Assembly (NCBI RefSeq): GCF_004379255.2 | Contig: NC_056047.1 | Span: forward strand, 21,218,293-21,282,292 | DNA length: 64,000 nt | Direction: 5' to 3' | Source: Salvia splendens | Taxonomy: Eukaryota; Streptophyta; Magnoliopsida; Lamiales; Lamiaceae | Shown here: in pieces, positions 43,291-54,188 of the stretch | How the letters are laid out: every line of letters starts with the position of its first letter | How positions within the stretch are numbered: position 1 is the first letter of the stretch | Notes under the pieces: model-generated | The model's input: only the letters and a program-made list of their open reading frames with translations | Told to the model about the DNA's origin: nothing | The model's database searches: none | Translations under genes and position numbers: made by a program

Positions 43291-45329
43291 GGAATCTCCA
43301 ATGGCGGCGGCGTCACCGGCACGCTGATTTATCGTGGACGCCGGTGTTGACGCCAAACCATTGCGAGCGGCGTCGACAAAATCGGCGTCAAAATCGGCGT
43401 GCCCACGCCGATTCTTGGGCTGACGCCGATCCTCAGGGCGATATTGTAGGCCCCGGATCGGGGTCAGACAGGCGTCAGATTTTTAATTATTTTTTTAATT
43501 TTTCGAAACACTATATATACACGCTTTGGACATCATTGTCATTCACACCACTTGTTTTAACGAGTACTCTCTCTATCTTAATTTCTGTACAAGATCAACA
43601 ACGGGAAATGGAGAACAACTACGAAGGTACTCCAGTGACGACCGGGTCTCAGACTCTCCCGACTCCCGGGGGAGGGTCTCAGACTCTCCCGGCTCCCGTG
43701 GGAGGTGGTTGGCCTCCGATGACCGGGTACTACAACATGTACCCGTGGCAGTAGATGATGCCACCGATGGCCGCCGGGGGAAGTGTGCCGGCTTGGCAGG
43801 GGGTACCGCCGATGCAACCCCGTATGCAGATGATGCGGGGGTGGGCACCCGGGATGCAGCCACCGGCGCAGCAGATGATGCCACCGCCGCAGGGGACGCC
43901 CGGGGAGGAAAACGTCTATCGGCCGACTTTTGATTTTTCCACCGGTTCTTCGCACACATCGACCCCAACGGATGCACAGTACACGCAGTATGAGACCTTC
44001 TCCTTAGAGGAGTTGGGTTTTGATATTAATGAGGTACCGGAAACTCTCATTCAAAGCCGAGGAGTAGGGCGGGGTCGGAGCGCCCCTAAGAAGAAGGGCA
44101 AGGCCAAGAAGGTTGGCGAGTTGTCGCAGCCGGGTGAGGATAGCCGGGTCCGGAGGAAGTGGACGGACGCGGAGAACGTTGCGGTGGCCAAGGCGTAGGT
44201 GAGTGTCTGCGATGATCCTTTCGTTTCGAACAACCAGAGGATCGTCAACTTGTGGGCTAAGATAGCCGCAGCCTACAGGGCATTTTGCCTTGAAGGGAGA
44301 CCGCGCACCGGGTAGGAGTACCGGAAGTGCTGTGACCGAATCAGGTTTGCCGTCTCTCGATTTTTGGGTTTGTACGCCAACGCCCTCCGCATGCGGACCA
44401 GTGGCCAAACAGAGGAAGACTGCAGGAGGATTGCGGAGAGAGCCTACCCGGATCCCGGGAAGTACTATGAGTTCACCTACTGGAACTGCTACCTTGTGCT
44501 CAACGAGTCAGAGAAATTCTGGGCAATTGTCGACGCTGGCTGGCCGAAGAAGCAGAAACTGAACTATACCTGTGATTATAGCGGCAGCAGCGGTGGTTCC
44601 CACGACCTCCCCGAGACGGCCCAGGAGTTCCCGACCCCTCGTTTGTTCGGTCGCCGACCTCGCCCGGTTGGCCAAAGGCGGGCGCAACGGGATGCGAGGG
44701 GGGCACCCCGAGTTCCCAGGAGGTCCAGTCGGCATCCCCCCTCGGCAGGTCCACCGAGGAGCTCAAATTTTTCGCGCGTCAACAAACGCGCGCTCAAATG
44801 GTGAAGACGTTAGCCGACTTCCGGACGGCAGTGGACCCCGAGGAGAAGGCTTATCTTCGCGTATTGCTCCGAAGCATGCGTGAAGAATTGGAGGGGTTGC
44901 AGAGGGATACCAGCGGGAGTAGCCGCGGCGTTGGTGGCGACGGAGGCGGCGGCGGCGGCGGCGGCGACGACGAATGGCTGGGCGACGATGGAGGCGAGGA
45001 CGGCGGCGATGAGTGATTTTTTATGTAATTTTTTTATTGTACTTTTTAATTTTTGTACTTTTTTTTAAATTAATGTACTTTTTTAAATTATTGTACTTTT
45101 TAAAATTTTAATAGTATTATTCAATTTTCCTGTATTTGTCTCGTAAATTAAATTCCGTATGTTGCTACGATTGTAAATTAAATTATATAATTGTTATTAG
45201 TGATGTGGATAGGCTATGGGATGGCTATTGCATGTCCAGATGATGTGGCAGGAGGATTTTAGTGCTAATCATGTGGCAATGGCAAGGTTATGGAAGGGCT
45301 ATTGCATGTCCAGAACCACGGAGATGTTC
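43291..45329 (+). mobile_element. Harbinger-like element with ORF1 only (H1)
   Basis: The left end TTA-GGAATCTCCAATGGCGG and the complement of the right end TTA-GAACATCTCCGTGG are similar inverted termini of the same type as H2. Exact borders are uncertain because TTA on the left meets TAA on the right. The 2.0 kb between them carries an ORF1-type coding region but no transposase. Confidence 0.6.
43608..45016 (+). pseudogene. Harbinger ORF1-type SANT/trihelix-like protein (H1 copy)
   Basis: It starts MENNYEGTPVTTGSQ at 43608, with a TATA-like TATATATA about 90 bp upstream. An N-terminal Met/Pro/Gly-rich part (TGYYNMYP, many MMPP) leads to a conserved FSLEELGF block, a basic segment, then a SANT/trihelix-like helical region (KWTDAENVAVAKA; RKCCDRIRFAVSRFLGLYAN; YYEFTYWNCYLVL). 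A charged region and a Gly/Asp-rich tail follow. Three TAG stops at 43752, 44196 and 44313 and a frameshift near 44755 inactivate it. In PIF/Harbinger elements such a protein partners the transposase. It is the same family as the ORF at 52078-53473. Confidence 0.7.
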
Positions 45330-46170
45330 TAAGTCTAAATAATGTTAGGGTAAAATATACTTGGCATATTCATCAGCAACAGCAAGACATCAACAACTTT
45401 AATTTAAGATTCTCCACTTTAGAAAACAAAAACGGAATATTTGAGCAGATCAGATCTGTAAGAAAAATGTTGAAGTGCGGCAATGGTATATCTGGTGATT
45501 AAAGACCATAAATTTCTTTGACCAACAATTTTCGTAATTTAGTTTAGTTTTGTTTTATTTTATTTTTCAATTTTATACAGTTATAGAATCTTGATTAATC
45601 ACTATTGCTTTAATGGTTGTACTACCATAGAAATACACACAAGTAGGATAATAGTTTGAAGGATGGGAAAGTCAAGAGTAATTTTTTTTTTAAATTAACT
45701 CCTATATAAGGGAGGAAACTACAAATAAATTCTTATAATAGGAGGAAATTACAACTGATGTCAAGAGGACCCAAACTCGGCACTTCATGCAATAATGTCT
45801 AAACTCTTTGTCATTAGGACAAAGGCTCACAAGCTAAGAGACATTCATTTTATCCATAATTGGTGATAAATGCTAATAATAGTGTTGGCCATTGCTTCAT
45901 CTATGTGCTATGTATGAGAGTAAATACTATAGATTAAATACTATAAAAATATATTTACAGTTAGTAATAATATAAATAATAATAATATACTATGTTTTTG
46001 AGCTGAAACAACAATAAAAAGGCCATTTATACTACCCTAAATACATTAATTCGGCCCAATTAAAGCACCTGAATGTGTCCTAAGTTATATTGCTATTTAC
46101 GAAGTCACAGTTTGACTTTAACGTTTAAACATGTCTTAAATTGTAGTACTATTTCATAGTACAATTATAA
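45330..46170. other. AT-rich intergenic sequence
   Basis: No gene seen. It contains 45393-45501, one half of a diverged direct repeat with 47628-47736. Confidence 0.6.
45393..45501. repeat. Diverged direct repeat upstream of the host gene, copy B
   Basis: AGATTCTCCA, GAATATTTGAGCAGATC and TCTGGTGATTAA recur in order at 47628-47736. The similarity continues upstream if H1 is removed from copy B. Confidence 0.65.
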
Positions 46171-46181
46171 TTATTCAAATT

Positions 46182-46458
46182 CGTGCGTGATCCATTGCTA
46201 ACTTTTCTTAAGTTGCTAACTTGCTAACTCATCAAAGTAGTATATTAAAAATATCAAACACGGTGATAATGAAATGTCAACATAAACTTAAGTTGATATT
46301 TTAATACATTGTGTTGACATTAATATTTAAATGTCAACACAGTTTATTAAAATGTCAACACAAATATATGTTGACATTTTAATTTGATAGTGTTGACATT
46401 TTTAATACACTACGTAATAAGTTAGCAATTTAAAAAAAGTTAGCATTATAACACACCC
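46182..46458. mobile_element. Mutator-type MITE with 11-bp target duplication
   Basis: TTATTCAAATT occurs exactly on both sides (46171-46181 and 46459-46469). The termini are long inverted repeats of about 80 bp, including GCTAACTTTTCTTAAGTTGC against GCTAACTTTTTTTAAATTGC. The interior has several TGTTGACATT blocks in both orientations. A 9-11 bp duplication and long TIRs suit Mutator-like MITEs. Confidence 0.75.
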
Positions 46459-46469
46459 TTATTCAAATT

Positions 46470-47960
46470 TAATTATATATGTGTACAAGTTCAATGACAA
46501 TATATTTCTCACTAAGATCATCTCTAAGGATACACTAAAACCTAAACTGAGATAGGTAATTAGCTCCAATAATATTCTTAAACCAATCCCATTTTTTTGT
46601 TTTCGAGAAAAAAATACTTATATTTAGATTTACACTAAACTCAAACGTACAAGTTTTTCAAATTTTGTGAGTAAAAAATGCATAATATAGAAAATATTCT
46701 TTTATATTTGAGTTTAGTATAAATAGTTAGAGTAAAATCATATCTGATATGATATTCACATTAAAATAAGTCCGAGTTTAATGTAAATGGTGGAAGATGC
46801 TCTGACTAGTTACTTTTAAAAACCGGAGAAATTTTCAAAATGCCCCAATTGATCAGTCAATAGCTCGTTCAACGTCAAATTTTTTCCCCACATTTCTGAA
46901 ATACCCTAATATCACAATTTATACCGTCTAGTACATGTTTTTTTTTACTTTTTTACTTTTTAGTCTGGAATTAAATTATTGATCCAACTAATCTCTTTTT
47001 TTTTAAAATGAATTCATACAGCAAAAAATCATTGAGTAACTAGTAACATTATTATAGTTTATTTATATTTTAATTTGTACATATACTAACTTCGAAAATT
47101 TACAACAGTATTTAGTTTGTAATTACTTTCTATTCTTGTAATGTTATTAAAGAATTAACGCGATCCACTTTACTAAATATAACATTCGTTTAAATTAATT
47201 TTCTACATTACGCTATTTGTATGAGCACATCAAAATTAAATTATCATAACTTAAAAGACAAAAACGAATACCCACTTGTTAAACCCTAAACCCTAAAGTA
47301 TTTCTAAATGTTTATTTAATCTCAGAATTATTGCGTGTTTAATATAATGAAAATCAAGGTTCTCTGGGTTCAACCATTAAATTCACACAATAATTGAATT
47401 TTTTTTATACCAACGCCTTATAAATTAGGATAATTGTACCTATTAACGCTTAATAAAATTGTTATGATAAAATGTAGGCATTTTGCATAATATGCAAAGG
47501 AGGAAATGCAATTTAACAGCATCTGAAAAAAGTAAATATAACAAAATAAGATGCTTAGGAATCTTAGACTTTCTAAAAAATGTTAGAGACTCTCAGATAT
47601 ACCTTTGCAATTGCATATTCGTCACCAACATCTTTCAATTCAGATTCTCCAATTAAAAAAAAAAACAAAAATAGAATATTTGAGCAGATCTGACGTGTAC
47701 GACAAATACAGAATTATGCCATTAATTTCTGGTGATTAATCCAACACAAAAAAATACACCTATTTAATTCAAAAGTAACCAAACATTACATTAGGGGCAT
47801 TTATGGTAGTACATTTCAAGACAACACAACAATTATAAAAGCGCCTTTGAAAATAGAGATATGCAGGTAGCCGTTAGATGGGAAATCCCAGGGGTATTTT
47901 GGTCACGTCACAGTACATTTTATTTATTTTTTGAATAATAAATTTGTTTCTAATGATTAA
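46470..47960. other. AT-rich intergenic sequence upstream of the host gene
   Basis: No gene seen. Two telomere-type units AAACCCTAAACCCTAA lie at 47281-47296; such telo-boxes occur in plant promoters. Copy A of the direct repeat is at 47628-47736, with TTAGGAATCTTA at 47557-47568 upstream of it. Confidence 0.55.
47628..47736. repeat. Diverged direct repeat upstream of the host gene, copy A
   Basis: Matches 45393-45501 about 2.2 kb away, including GAATATTTGAGCAGATC and TCTGGTGATTAA. Confidence 0.65.
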
Positions 47961-47964
47961 AAAT

Positions 47965-47972
47965 TATAAATA
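47965..47972 (+). promoter_or_regulatory. Candidate TATA box of the host gene
   Basis: TATAAATA lies 438 bp before the start codon. A CT-rich leader (TCTCTCTCTCT near 48069) follows, typical of plant 5' UTRs. A 5' UTR intron ending at TTAATTAG near 48262 is possible. Another TATA-like site, TATAAAAG, is near 47833. Confidence 0.35.
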
Positions 47973-48409
47973 GAATATTGACATTAAAAAATAAAAATCG
48001 AACCCACTCAAAAAGCGCAGCAAAACAAAATGTTTGTGCTTTGAAAAAGAAGACATTCCATTTCAGCTTCTCTCTCTCTAAAACCAGCTCTTCTGCAAAA
48101 AGTAAAGTGAGCTTCCGTGATTTAATTCGTGGATTTTCCGATTTGCATTTAGTTTTCTTTTTGGTTACTTTTTTTAGCATTGATCTCTTCTTCACTTGTG
48201 ACGAAAGTTGAAACTCAGCTGTTTATATTTGTTTACAGTTTTTTGTTTTTTGCTCTTAATTAGGTGAAGGATTTGAGGAAGCAGTGAAATTAGAGAAAAT
48301 GTTGATGATTAATGCGTTGAAAATTGAAATAGTGAGAAATTGAAGTGTGGAGGGTTTAGAGGGGAATTGGTATGAACTAGGTCAGATCATTTGAATTTGG
48401 GGGAAAGGG

Positions 48410-51400
48410 ATGGGAATAGCAAATTCAAAAGGTGAGAGGAGTAGTGCTTTGAAGCTGTGTAGAGAAAGGAAAAGGTTTATCAAGCAAGCGATTGATTCTA
48501 GGTATGATTTAGCAGCTGCACATGTATCGTATGTTCAATCTCTTAGAAACCTAGGAATTTCCCTTAGGAGGTATGCAGAGGCTGAGGTTTTGGTGGAAAC
48601 CTCTCTATCTGCTTCAGCCACAGAGCTCGATAAAACCCCCTCCCACTCGTCGTTCCCCTCCCCCTCTCCGTCTCACCCTGGTGGTGCCTCCGATTCCAAC
48701 GGAAGCCCCCTCTCGAAGGCTAGGGTTAGTTATATGAGGTCCTCTGGGGCTACTGCGTTTACTGTTAAGTTGAATACCAGGAATGCATTTGTCGAGGAGG
48801 GCGAATTTTCAATGCCTCCGCCACCTCCTCCGCCTCCGGATGACTCTGGTTGGGATTACTTTGACCCAGCTGACAAGAGTTTTAGGTTTCTAGGGGAAGA
48901 TGGGAATGTTGATGCTGATGAGGCGGGTGTTTATGGCGATTCTGGGAAGGAGTTTGATTTTAGTAGAGGGAATGGGATTCATGAACACGAGGGCTCCATG
49001 ACTCCCAAATTGGAGAGTCCTACGAATGGGAATGGGAGATCGGGGAATAGTCAGCAAAGGGTTGAGGGTGAAGTGAAGGATATGGGTGTTGGGAAAGAGG
49101 CGAGTGGGAAAATGGCTGGTAAGGCGTCTGCAGGGCAATCTAATTCGAAGATGAACAAGCCTTTGGTGGAAAATGATATATGTGCTGAAAGGGAGGATCC
49201 TTCTGAGTTTATAACACATAGGGCAAAAGATTTTCTCTCTAGCACTAAGGACATTGATAGCCGATTCTTTAGAGCTTCTGAATCAGGAAGGGAGGTCTCA
49301 AGAATGCTTGAGGCCAACAAAATTCATGTTGGGTATGCTGAAGCCAGAGGTAATGAACTTCTTTTTATGCCAAAATGTGATGTCCCGGAGAATGGGGCTT
49401 GCTTTTCCTGTGTAGTATGTGAGAATTAATAGTGCAGTTCTGTATTTTTAGGAGCTTCATCAGCCTCACTGTATTTGACCTCTTTCGGAGCAAGTTGTTG
49501 CCAAGGTGGAAGGGCTAATATATCTGATGGTATGTATGTTTGATGCAAGAGCTTTTTGCATGTGTTTTTGTGCTTCTTGGTGTTGATCATAATTCCGAGT
49601 ATTATTCGTTATTTATAAACTGTAAAATATTAGGCGGTGTCGTGATGACTTCAATTATTGCTATTTATGGCAAATTGCATTAACTTCATCATGTAAATAG
49701 CATGGACTGAAGTTGGGAATCTCATATCACTTATATTGAAAAGTTAATATTTATAACCAATCCATATTGCACAAGAATTGAATATAATGTTCTGCTCTTA
49801 ACATATGTTACAATGCCAGATCAAATTGTTACCAAGGTAATCACTTGGAAGAGGACGACATCATCAAAATCTTCTTCTTCTAGGAACCCTCTTGCAATGA
49901 AGGATGATGATGATAGTGGAAGTGAATACATTGACGAGTTCTGCATGATTTCTGGAAGTCACTCTTCCACACTTGATAGACTCTACGCATGGGAAAGAAA
50001 GTTATATGATGAAGTGAAGGTATTTGAACTCCTACCTACTTGTCATATGATTAATGTTTGAGTAATACATTTTTATCTTTGATGATTCAGTATTCCGAAT
50101 TTCATTTCAGTTTTTATTGCATATGCATAATTTTCTGCATTGTTTACAGTAACCTCACTATGTATTAATGTATTGATAATTCAGTTGGAAGAGCAGAGCA
50201 GAATTCTTGCTTCACTACTTAAAAGTTGCATACGATTAGGTGCATTTTCAAGTATCGATCAATCAGCCCTTGCTTTCCACCAAATCATGCAAACCTTTTA
50301 AAGAATCTATTTGCATGACATTTAAAGTTGCTTCAGCTTCTATGTTTTACTCTATTATATGAATGTTTGCCATCAATTATGATTTGAAGCCCCATGAATG
50401 CTTTAGATCTGAGCAGAGATGTGATTGCTGAAACCTAATTTCTGGATATCGCTCCTGAATTTGGTCTTTGTAGGCCAGTGAGTCCATACAGCGAGAATAT
50501 GACCGAAAGTGTGATCAGCTCCGGCATCAATTTGCCAAGGATCTTAGCCCTCAAGTAATTGACAAAACTCGGGCTGCTGTGAAAGATCTCCATTCAAGAA
50601 TTAGAGTTGCGTTTCATGCTGTTGACTCAATATCGAAACGGATAGAGAAAATGCGGGACGAAGAGCTGCTCCCACAGCTCCGAGAACTTATTCAAGGGTA
50701 AGATGGATTTTTCATTTCTCGATCAAAAGATTTCTAGTCGTCATCATCATATGTCTCGGTTCACGTTGGACCTGTTCTGTCATCCAAAGCTATTCTTGAT
50801 TGTTATATTGAATTTCATTTCCAGACTGACAACGATGTGGAAAGCCATGCTCGAATGCCATCATTCACAGTACATCACCATCTCGTTAGCGTACCACACC
50901 AAAAGCTCGGCAGTAGCTCCACTAGGCGAAACACAGAGGCAGATCATAAACCAGCTCCAAGAAGAGGTTGAGTACTTCGGCCTAAGCTTTGCTGACTGGA
51001 TCAACAGCTACACATCTTACGTGGAAGCTCTCAACAGCTGGCTGCAGAACTGCATTCTCCAACCACGGGAACGAAAGGGAAGACGGGTCTTCTCCCCCCC
51101 ACGACGCACCCTGGCACCATCTATCTTCGTCCTCTGTCGGGACTGGTCAGCTGGGATCAAATCTCTGCCATCTGAAGAAGTCAGCGACGCTATCAAAGCC
51201 TTCCTGGCCGACCTGCGACGCACTGTCAGAAACCAGTTGGAAGAGCCGCGCAAGGCAGGGAACACGGGCGAGTCCCAGACTGACGAAGCAGATGACAAAG
51301 TCGAAGAAGATAAGGACGGGGACAGACCATCGCACATAAGCTGTGTGCAGCCGAGTTTGACAAAGGTTCTCGATAGGCTGACGAAATTCTCTGAGGCTTC

Positions 51401-51494
51401 GGTGAAAATGTGCGAAGATATTTGTCAGAAATGTGATACGGCTCGATATGCGTATGAGAACTACAGAGAACCACCAAGATCTTATAGCATTTGA
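48410..51494 (+). CDS. DUF630/DUF632 protein (APSR1/NRG2-like family)
   Basis: Five exons with GT-AG borders join in frame: 48410-49349, 49452-49529, 49820-50019, 50474-50697 and 50825-51494, giving 703 residues. The N terminus MGIANSK fits N-myristoylation (Gly2, Ser6). DUF630 covers about residues 1-60 (CRERKRFIKQAIDSRYDLAA). A Ser/Pro-rich linker holds eight prolines followed by DDSGWDYFDP. DUF632 begins about residue 262 (DPSEFITHRAKDFLSSTKDI) and runs to about 600 (TMWKAMLECHHSQ, CRDWSAGIKSLP). The C-terminal helix is CQKCDTARYAYENYREPPRS. Known relatives act in nitrate signalling (NRG2), root response to phosphate (APSR1) and leaf shape (REL2), at the plasma membrane or nucleus. I cannot assign which of these. 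No break is seen, and the usual 650-800 residues fit. Confidence 0.92.
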
Positions 51495-51756
51495 CAAATA
51501 TCGAGTCATGGATGAAGATAGATGTAATCTGTAAATTATTGTGCTTTTTGGGAGAGATTTTATCGAGAAATTGGCAATTTTTAACAGAGAATGTTTGTAA
51601 AGATCTCGTTTTGAGGGTGAAATCTTTTGAAATTATTCTTGCTTGAATTTCATCTTGTTTTGAGTTTTATGTTCTTTTGTGGAGTACTCTTTTTAATTTA
51701 TCTGTCAATATCTCTCATTTACCTTTTACCATGAATGTCAAAAAAATTACCTCTAC
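51495..51756 (+). other. 3' UTR and downstream flank of the DUF630/DUF632 gene
   Basis: 262 bp, AT-rich, between the stop codon and the TTA duplication of H2. No clear AATAAA is visible; the real 3' end must lie here or run into H2. Confidence 0.5.
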
Positions 51757-51759
51757 TTA

Positions 51760-53778
51760 GAGCATCAACAGTAGTGCGGAATTTCCGGCAGAATTCCCAA
51801 AAACACCTCCGGCCACGTCATAAGAAATTCCCACTGCACTGCCACGTCATAAGGAATTCTCACTGCACAGTGGCGGAATTCCCTGCGAAATTCCCACAAT
51901 TAAAAAAAATTCACAAATTCACAAATTAGACAATTTCTGGAAGTAAACAATTTACGGAATTAAATTTTCGAAGCGAATACGGAGAAAATGCAACAACTTT
52001 ATTTATAAAAAAACATACTTCATTAAAAAAAAGTACATAATTACTAAAAACAGTACATAAAAATAAAAACCGGCTTCTCACTCCTCGGATTCCTCGTCGC
52101 CGGTCCTCTCGCCTTCCCCGCCGCCGCCCCCCTCGCCGTCGCCGCCGTCGCCGTCATCGTCCGACATCCCGTCGAGCCCCAAATCGCGACGCATACTATC
52201 GAGGAGGGGCTTAAGCTTCCTCTTGTAATGGGGGTCGGTCGCTTGGCGCCACTCAACCATCGCACGTAACAAGGTTTCATGTGCGGCAATGCGGGCGAAT
52301 GAGGGGGTTCTCGAGATCGTTTTGGGGGGTGTTGTCGATGGGGCCTCGGCGGATCTGCTGGTCCTTACCCTCGACATCCGCGCAGCGGATTTTTGCCCAA
52401 CCGGGCGACGGCGATGCGCCTCCGATGTGGGTATGGGGAACTCTGACTCGGGAGGGGGAAGTTCCGCGGAACCAGCACTCCTACTGTACTCTCCGGAGGC
52501 GCTGATCTTCGTCCGCTTCGACCAGCCGGATTCAACACCCGCAGTGAACTTGGGCGAAGACTACACCACAAGAAACACTGGCCAATACTTGAATTCCCCG
52601 AATCCCTTCTCAGTGTCGGGGAACTGCTGATGGGCCAGCAGCTTCACATCCTCGGCAGACATTCCGCTGGTTGCCGAGCGGAGGTTGTTTGTGTAAATGC
52701 TGGTAAATCGGCTGAGCTGCCTCTTCAACCGCTCCCACTGTTTCCGACATTGCTCCGAGTTGTGCGCCTTCCCCCCTTGCGGTTTGAACTGGAGGTAGCT
52801 TTGCTAATGCGCCACCTCATCCGGTCGATGTGCTGGTTCGCCCGGACGTATGGATCCTCCACTACACTGATCCACTCATTCGCCAGCGCGACGCACTCGT
52901 CCATGCTCCAGACGGTTATCTTGCTCCCGCTAGATCCCTCCCCCACCTCACCTCGGTACACCGGGACGCCCCGTCCCTTGCCCCGTCCTCCCCGTCGTCT
53001 GTGGTGCGCTGGAGGGAGTATCCCGGACCGGAGAAAGCCCCAACTCCTCGAACGAGAACGTGTCGACGCCAGCGAACTGAGTCTCGAGAGGAGAACTCGG
53101 CGGGTTGTCCGTCGCCAGTAAATCCATAAAGGGCCAATAGACGTTGTCGACCGGCGATTGGGGGACCCCCGCCTACTCCCCTCCCCCCCCCCCCCCCCCC
53201 GCCCAGCAACGAAGGCGACCCCTGCATCTGGGGCATCATCCCCGGCATCTATGGCATCATCCCCGTACTCGCCCCGGGCATCTGGGGCATCATCCCGTAC
53301 CACGGCGGGTACATGTTGTAGTACCCGGTCTTCATTCCCGGTGGCATTTGAGACTGGGGCATCATCCCTGGCATTTGAGGCATCGCAGCAGACATCAGCG
53401 TACTCCCGCTGATGGAAAAATGGGGCGCTGGTGACTCGCTCGAGGCGGGTGAATCACTGTCGTGGTGCTCCATTGTTGATTCACAAGAAATGTATTTTTA
53501 GAGAGAAACTTGTTGATACAAGTGGTGCGAATGAAATGAAGTTCAACGGGATGTATATATAAGAACCGCAAAAAAATATTTAATGCATTAAACGGGAATT
53601 CCGCGAGCGTCAACGCAATGGCGGATGTCCGCACGGAATTCCGCGGAACGCCGCGGAACTGTGAATTCCTTCGCGGAATTCCGTATCCGTGCCTGGGACG
53701 CGCAATGGCGGACGTCTGCTATGGAATTCCCGCACGCCGGTGGGAATTCCGCGTGGACGTCTGCCATTGCGGATGCTA
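51760..53778 (-). mobile_element. Harbinger-like element with ORF1 only (H2)
   Basis: TTA target duplications (51757-51759, 53779-53781) flank inverted ends GAGCATCAACAGTAGTGCGG and (complement) TAGCATCCGCAATGG. Subterminal GGAATTCC-type repeats occur on both sides. A 3-bp TTA duplication and GAGCATC ends are usual for PIF/Harbinger. The interior encodes an ORF1-type protein on the minus strand and no transposase. Confidence 0.75.
52078..53473 (-). pseudogene. Harbinger ORF1-type SANT/trihelix-like protein (H2 copy)
   Basis: Start MEHHDSDSPASSESPAPHFS at 53473; a TATATATA box is 80 bp upstream on the minus strand. The Met/Pro-rich start shares TGYYNMYP with the H1 copy, then FSFEELGL. The helical region reads WSMDECVALANEWISVVEDP and CRKQWERLKRQLSRFTSIYT. 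The tail (AHETLLRAMVEWRQATDPHY) ends in an Asp/Gly/Glu-rich run at 52078. An 18-base C run at 53183-53200, stops near 53251, and frame changes near 53000, 52760 and 52380 break it. Confidence 0.7.
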
Positions 53779-53963
53779 TTAACACGTGCGCTAAAACGCG
53801 CCCTCTGCATACTATTAATACAACAACTATTTTTCGGCATGTAGTATTAACACGTGCGCTAAAACGGGCGACTCAAAATTTTTAATTTTATTGATTTCGA
53901 ATAGTATAATAGTAATTGATAAAATAAAAACAACATTATTATTATGTTAACCTTGATATAGTA

Positions 53964-54186
53964 CTCCCTCCGTCCCTCAAGAATATGCACTCTTTCCTTT
54001 TTAGTCCGTTCCACAGGAATATGCATTTTCTAATTTTGGAAAGTCTTTTCTCTCTAATGATGTGGGACCCATTCTCTACTAACAATACTTTATTTACTTT
54101 TTCTCTCTATATCTCTCTTACTTTACCAATTTTACATCAAAACCCGTGCCGACCCCAAAATGCATATTCTTTAGAAACGGAGTGAG
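53964..54186. mobile_element. Stowaway-type MITE
   Basis: CTCCCTCCGTCCCTCAAGAA and the complement of GAAACGGAGTGAG are inverted ends, both leading into ATATGCA. TA flanks both sides (53962-53963, 54187-54188). 223 bp. Confidence 0.85.
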
Positions 54187-54188
54187 TA

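Noticed and set aside
43573..43977. Minus-strand Pro/Ser/Arg-rich frames in H1
   Set aside because: They are opposite-strand shadows of the GC-rich ORF1; motifs shared with H2 are on the plus strand.
47281..47296. Interstitial telomere array
   Set aside because: Only two AAACCCT units are present; a promoter-type telo-box or chance is more likely.
49813..50061. Separate 82-residue gene
   Set aside because: It is exon 3 of the DUF630/DUF632 gene read into the following intron.
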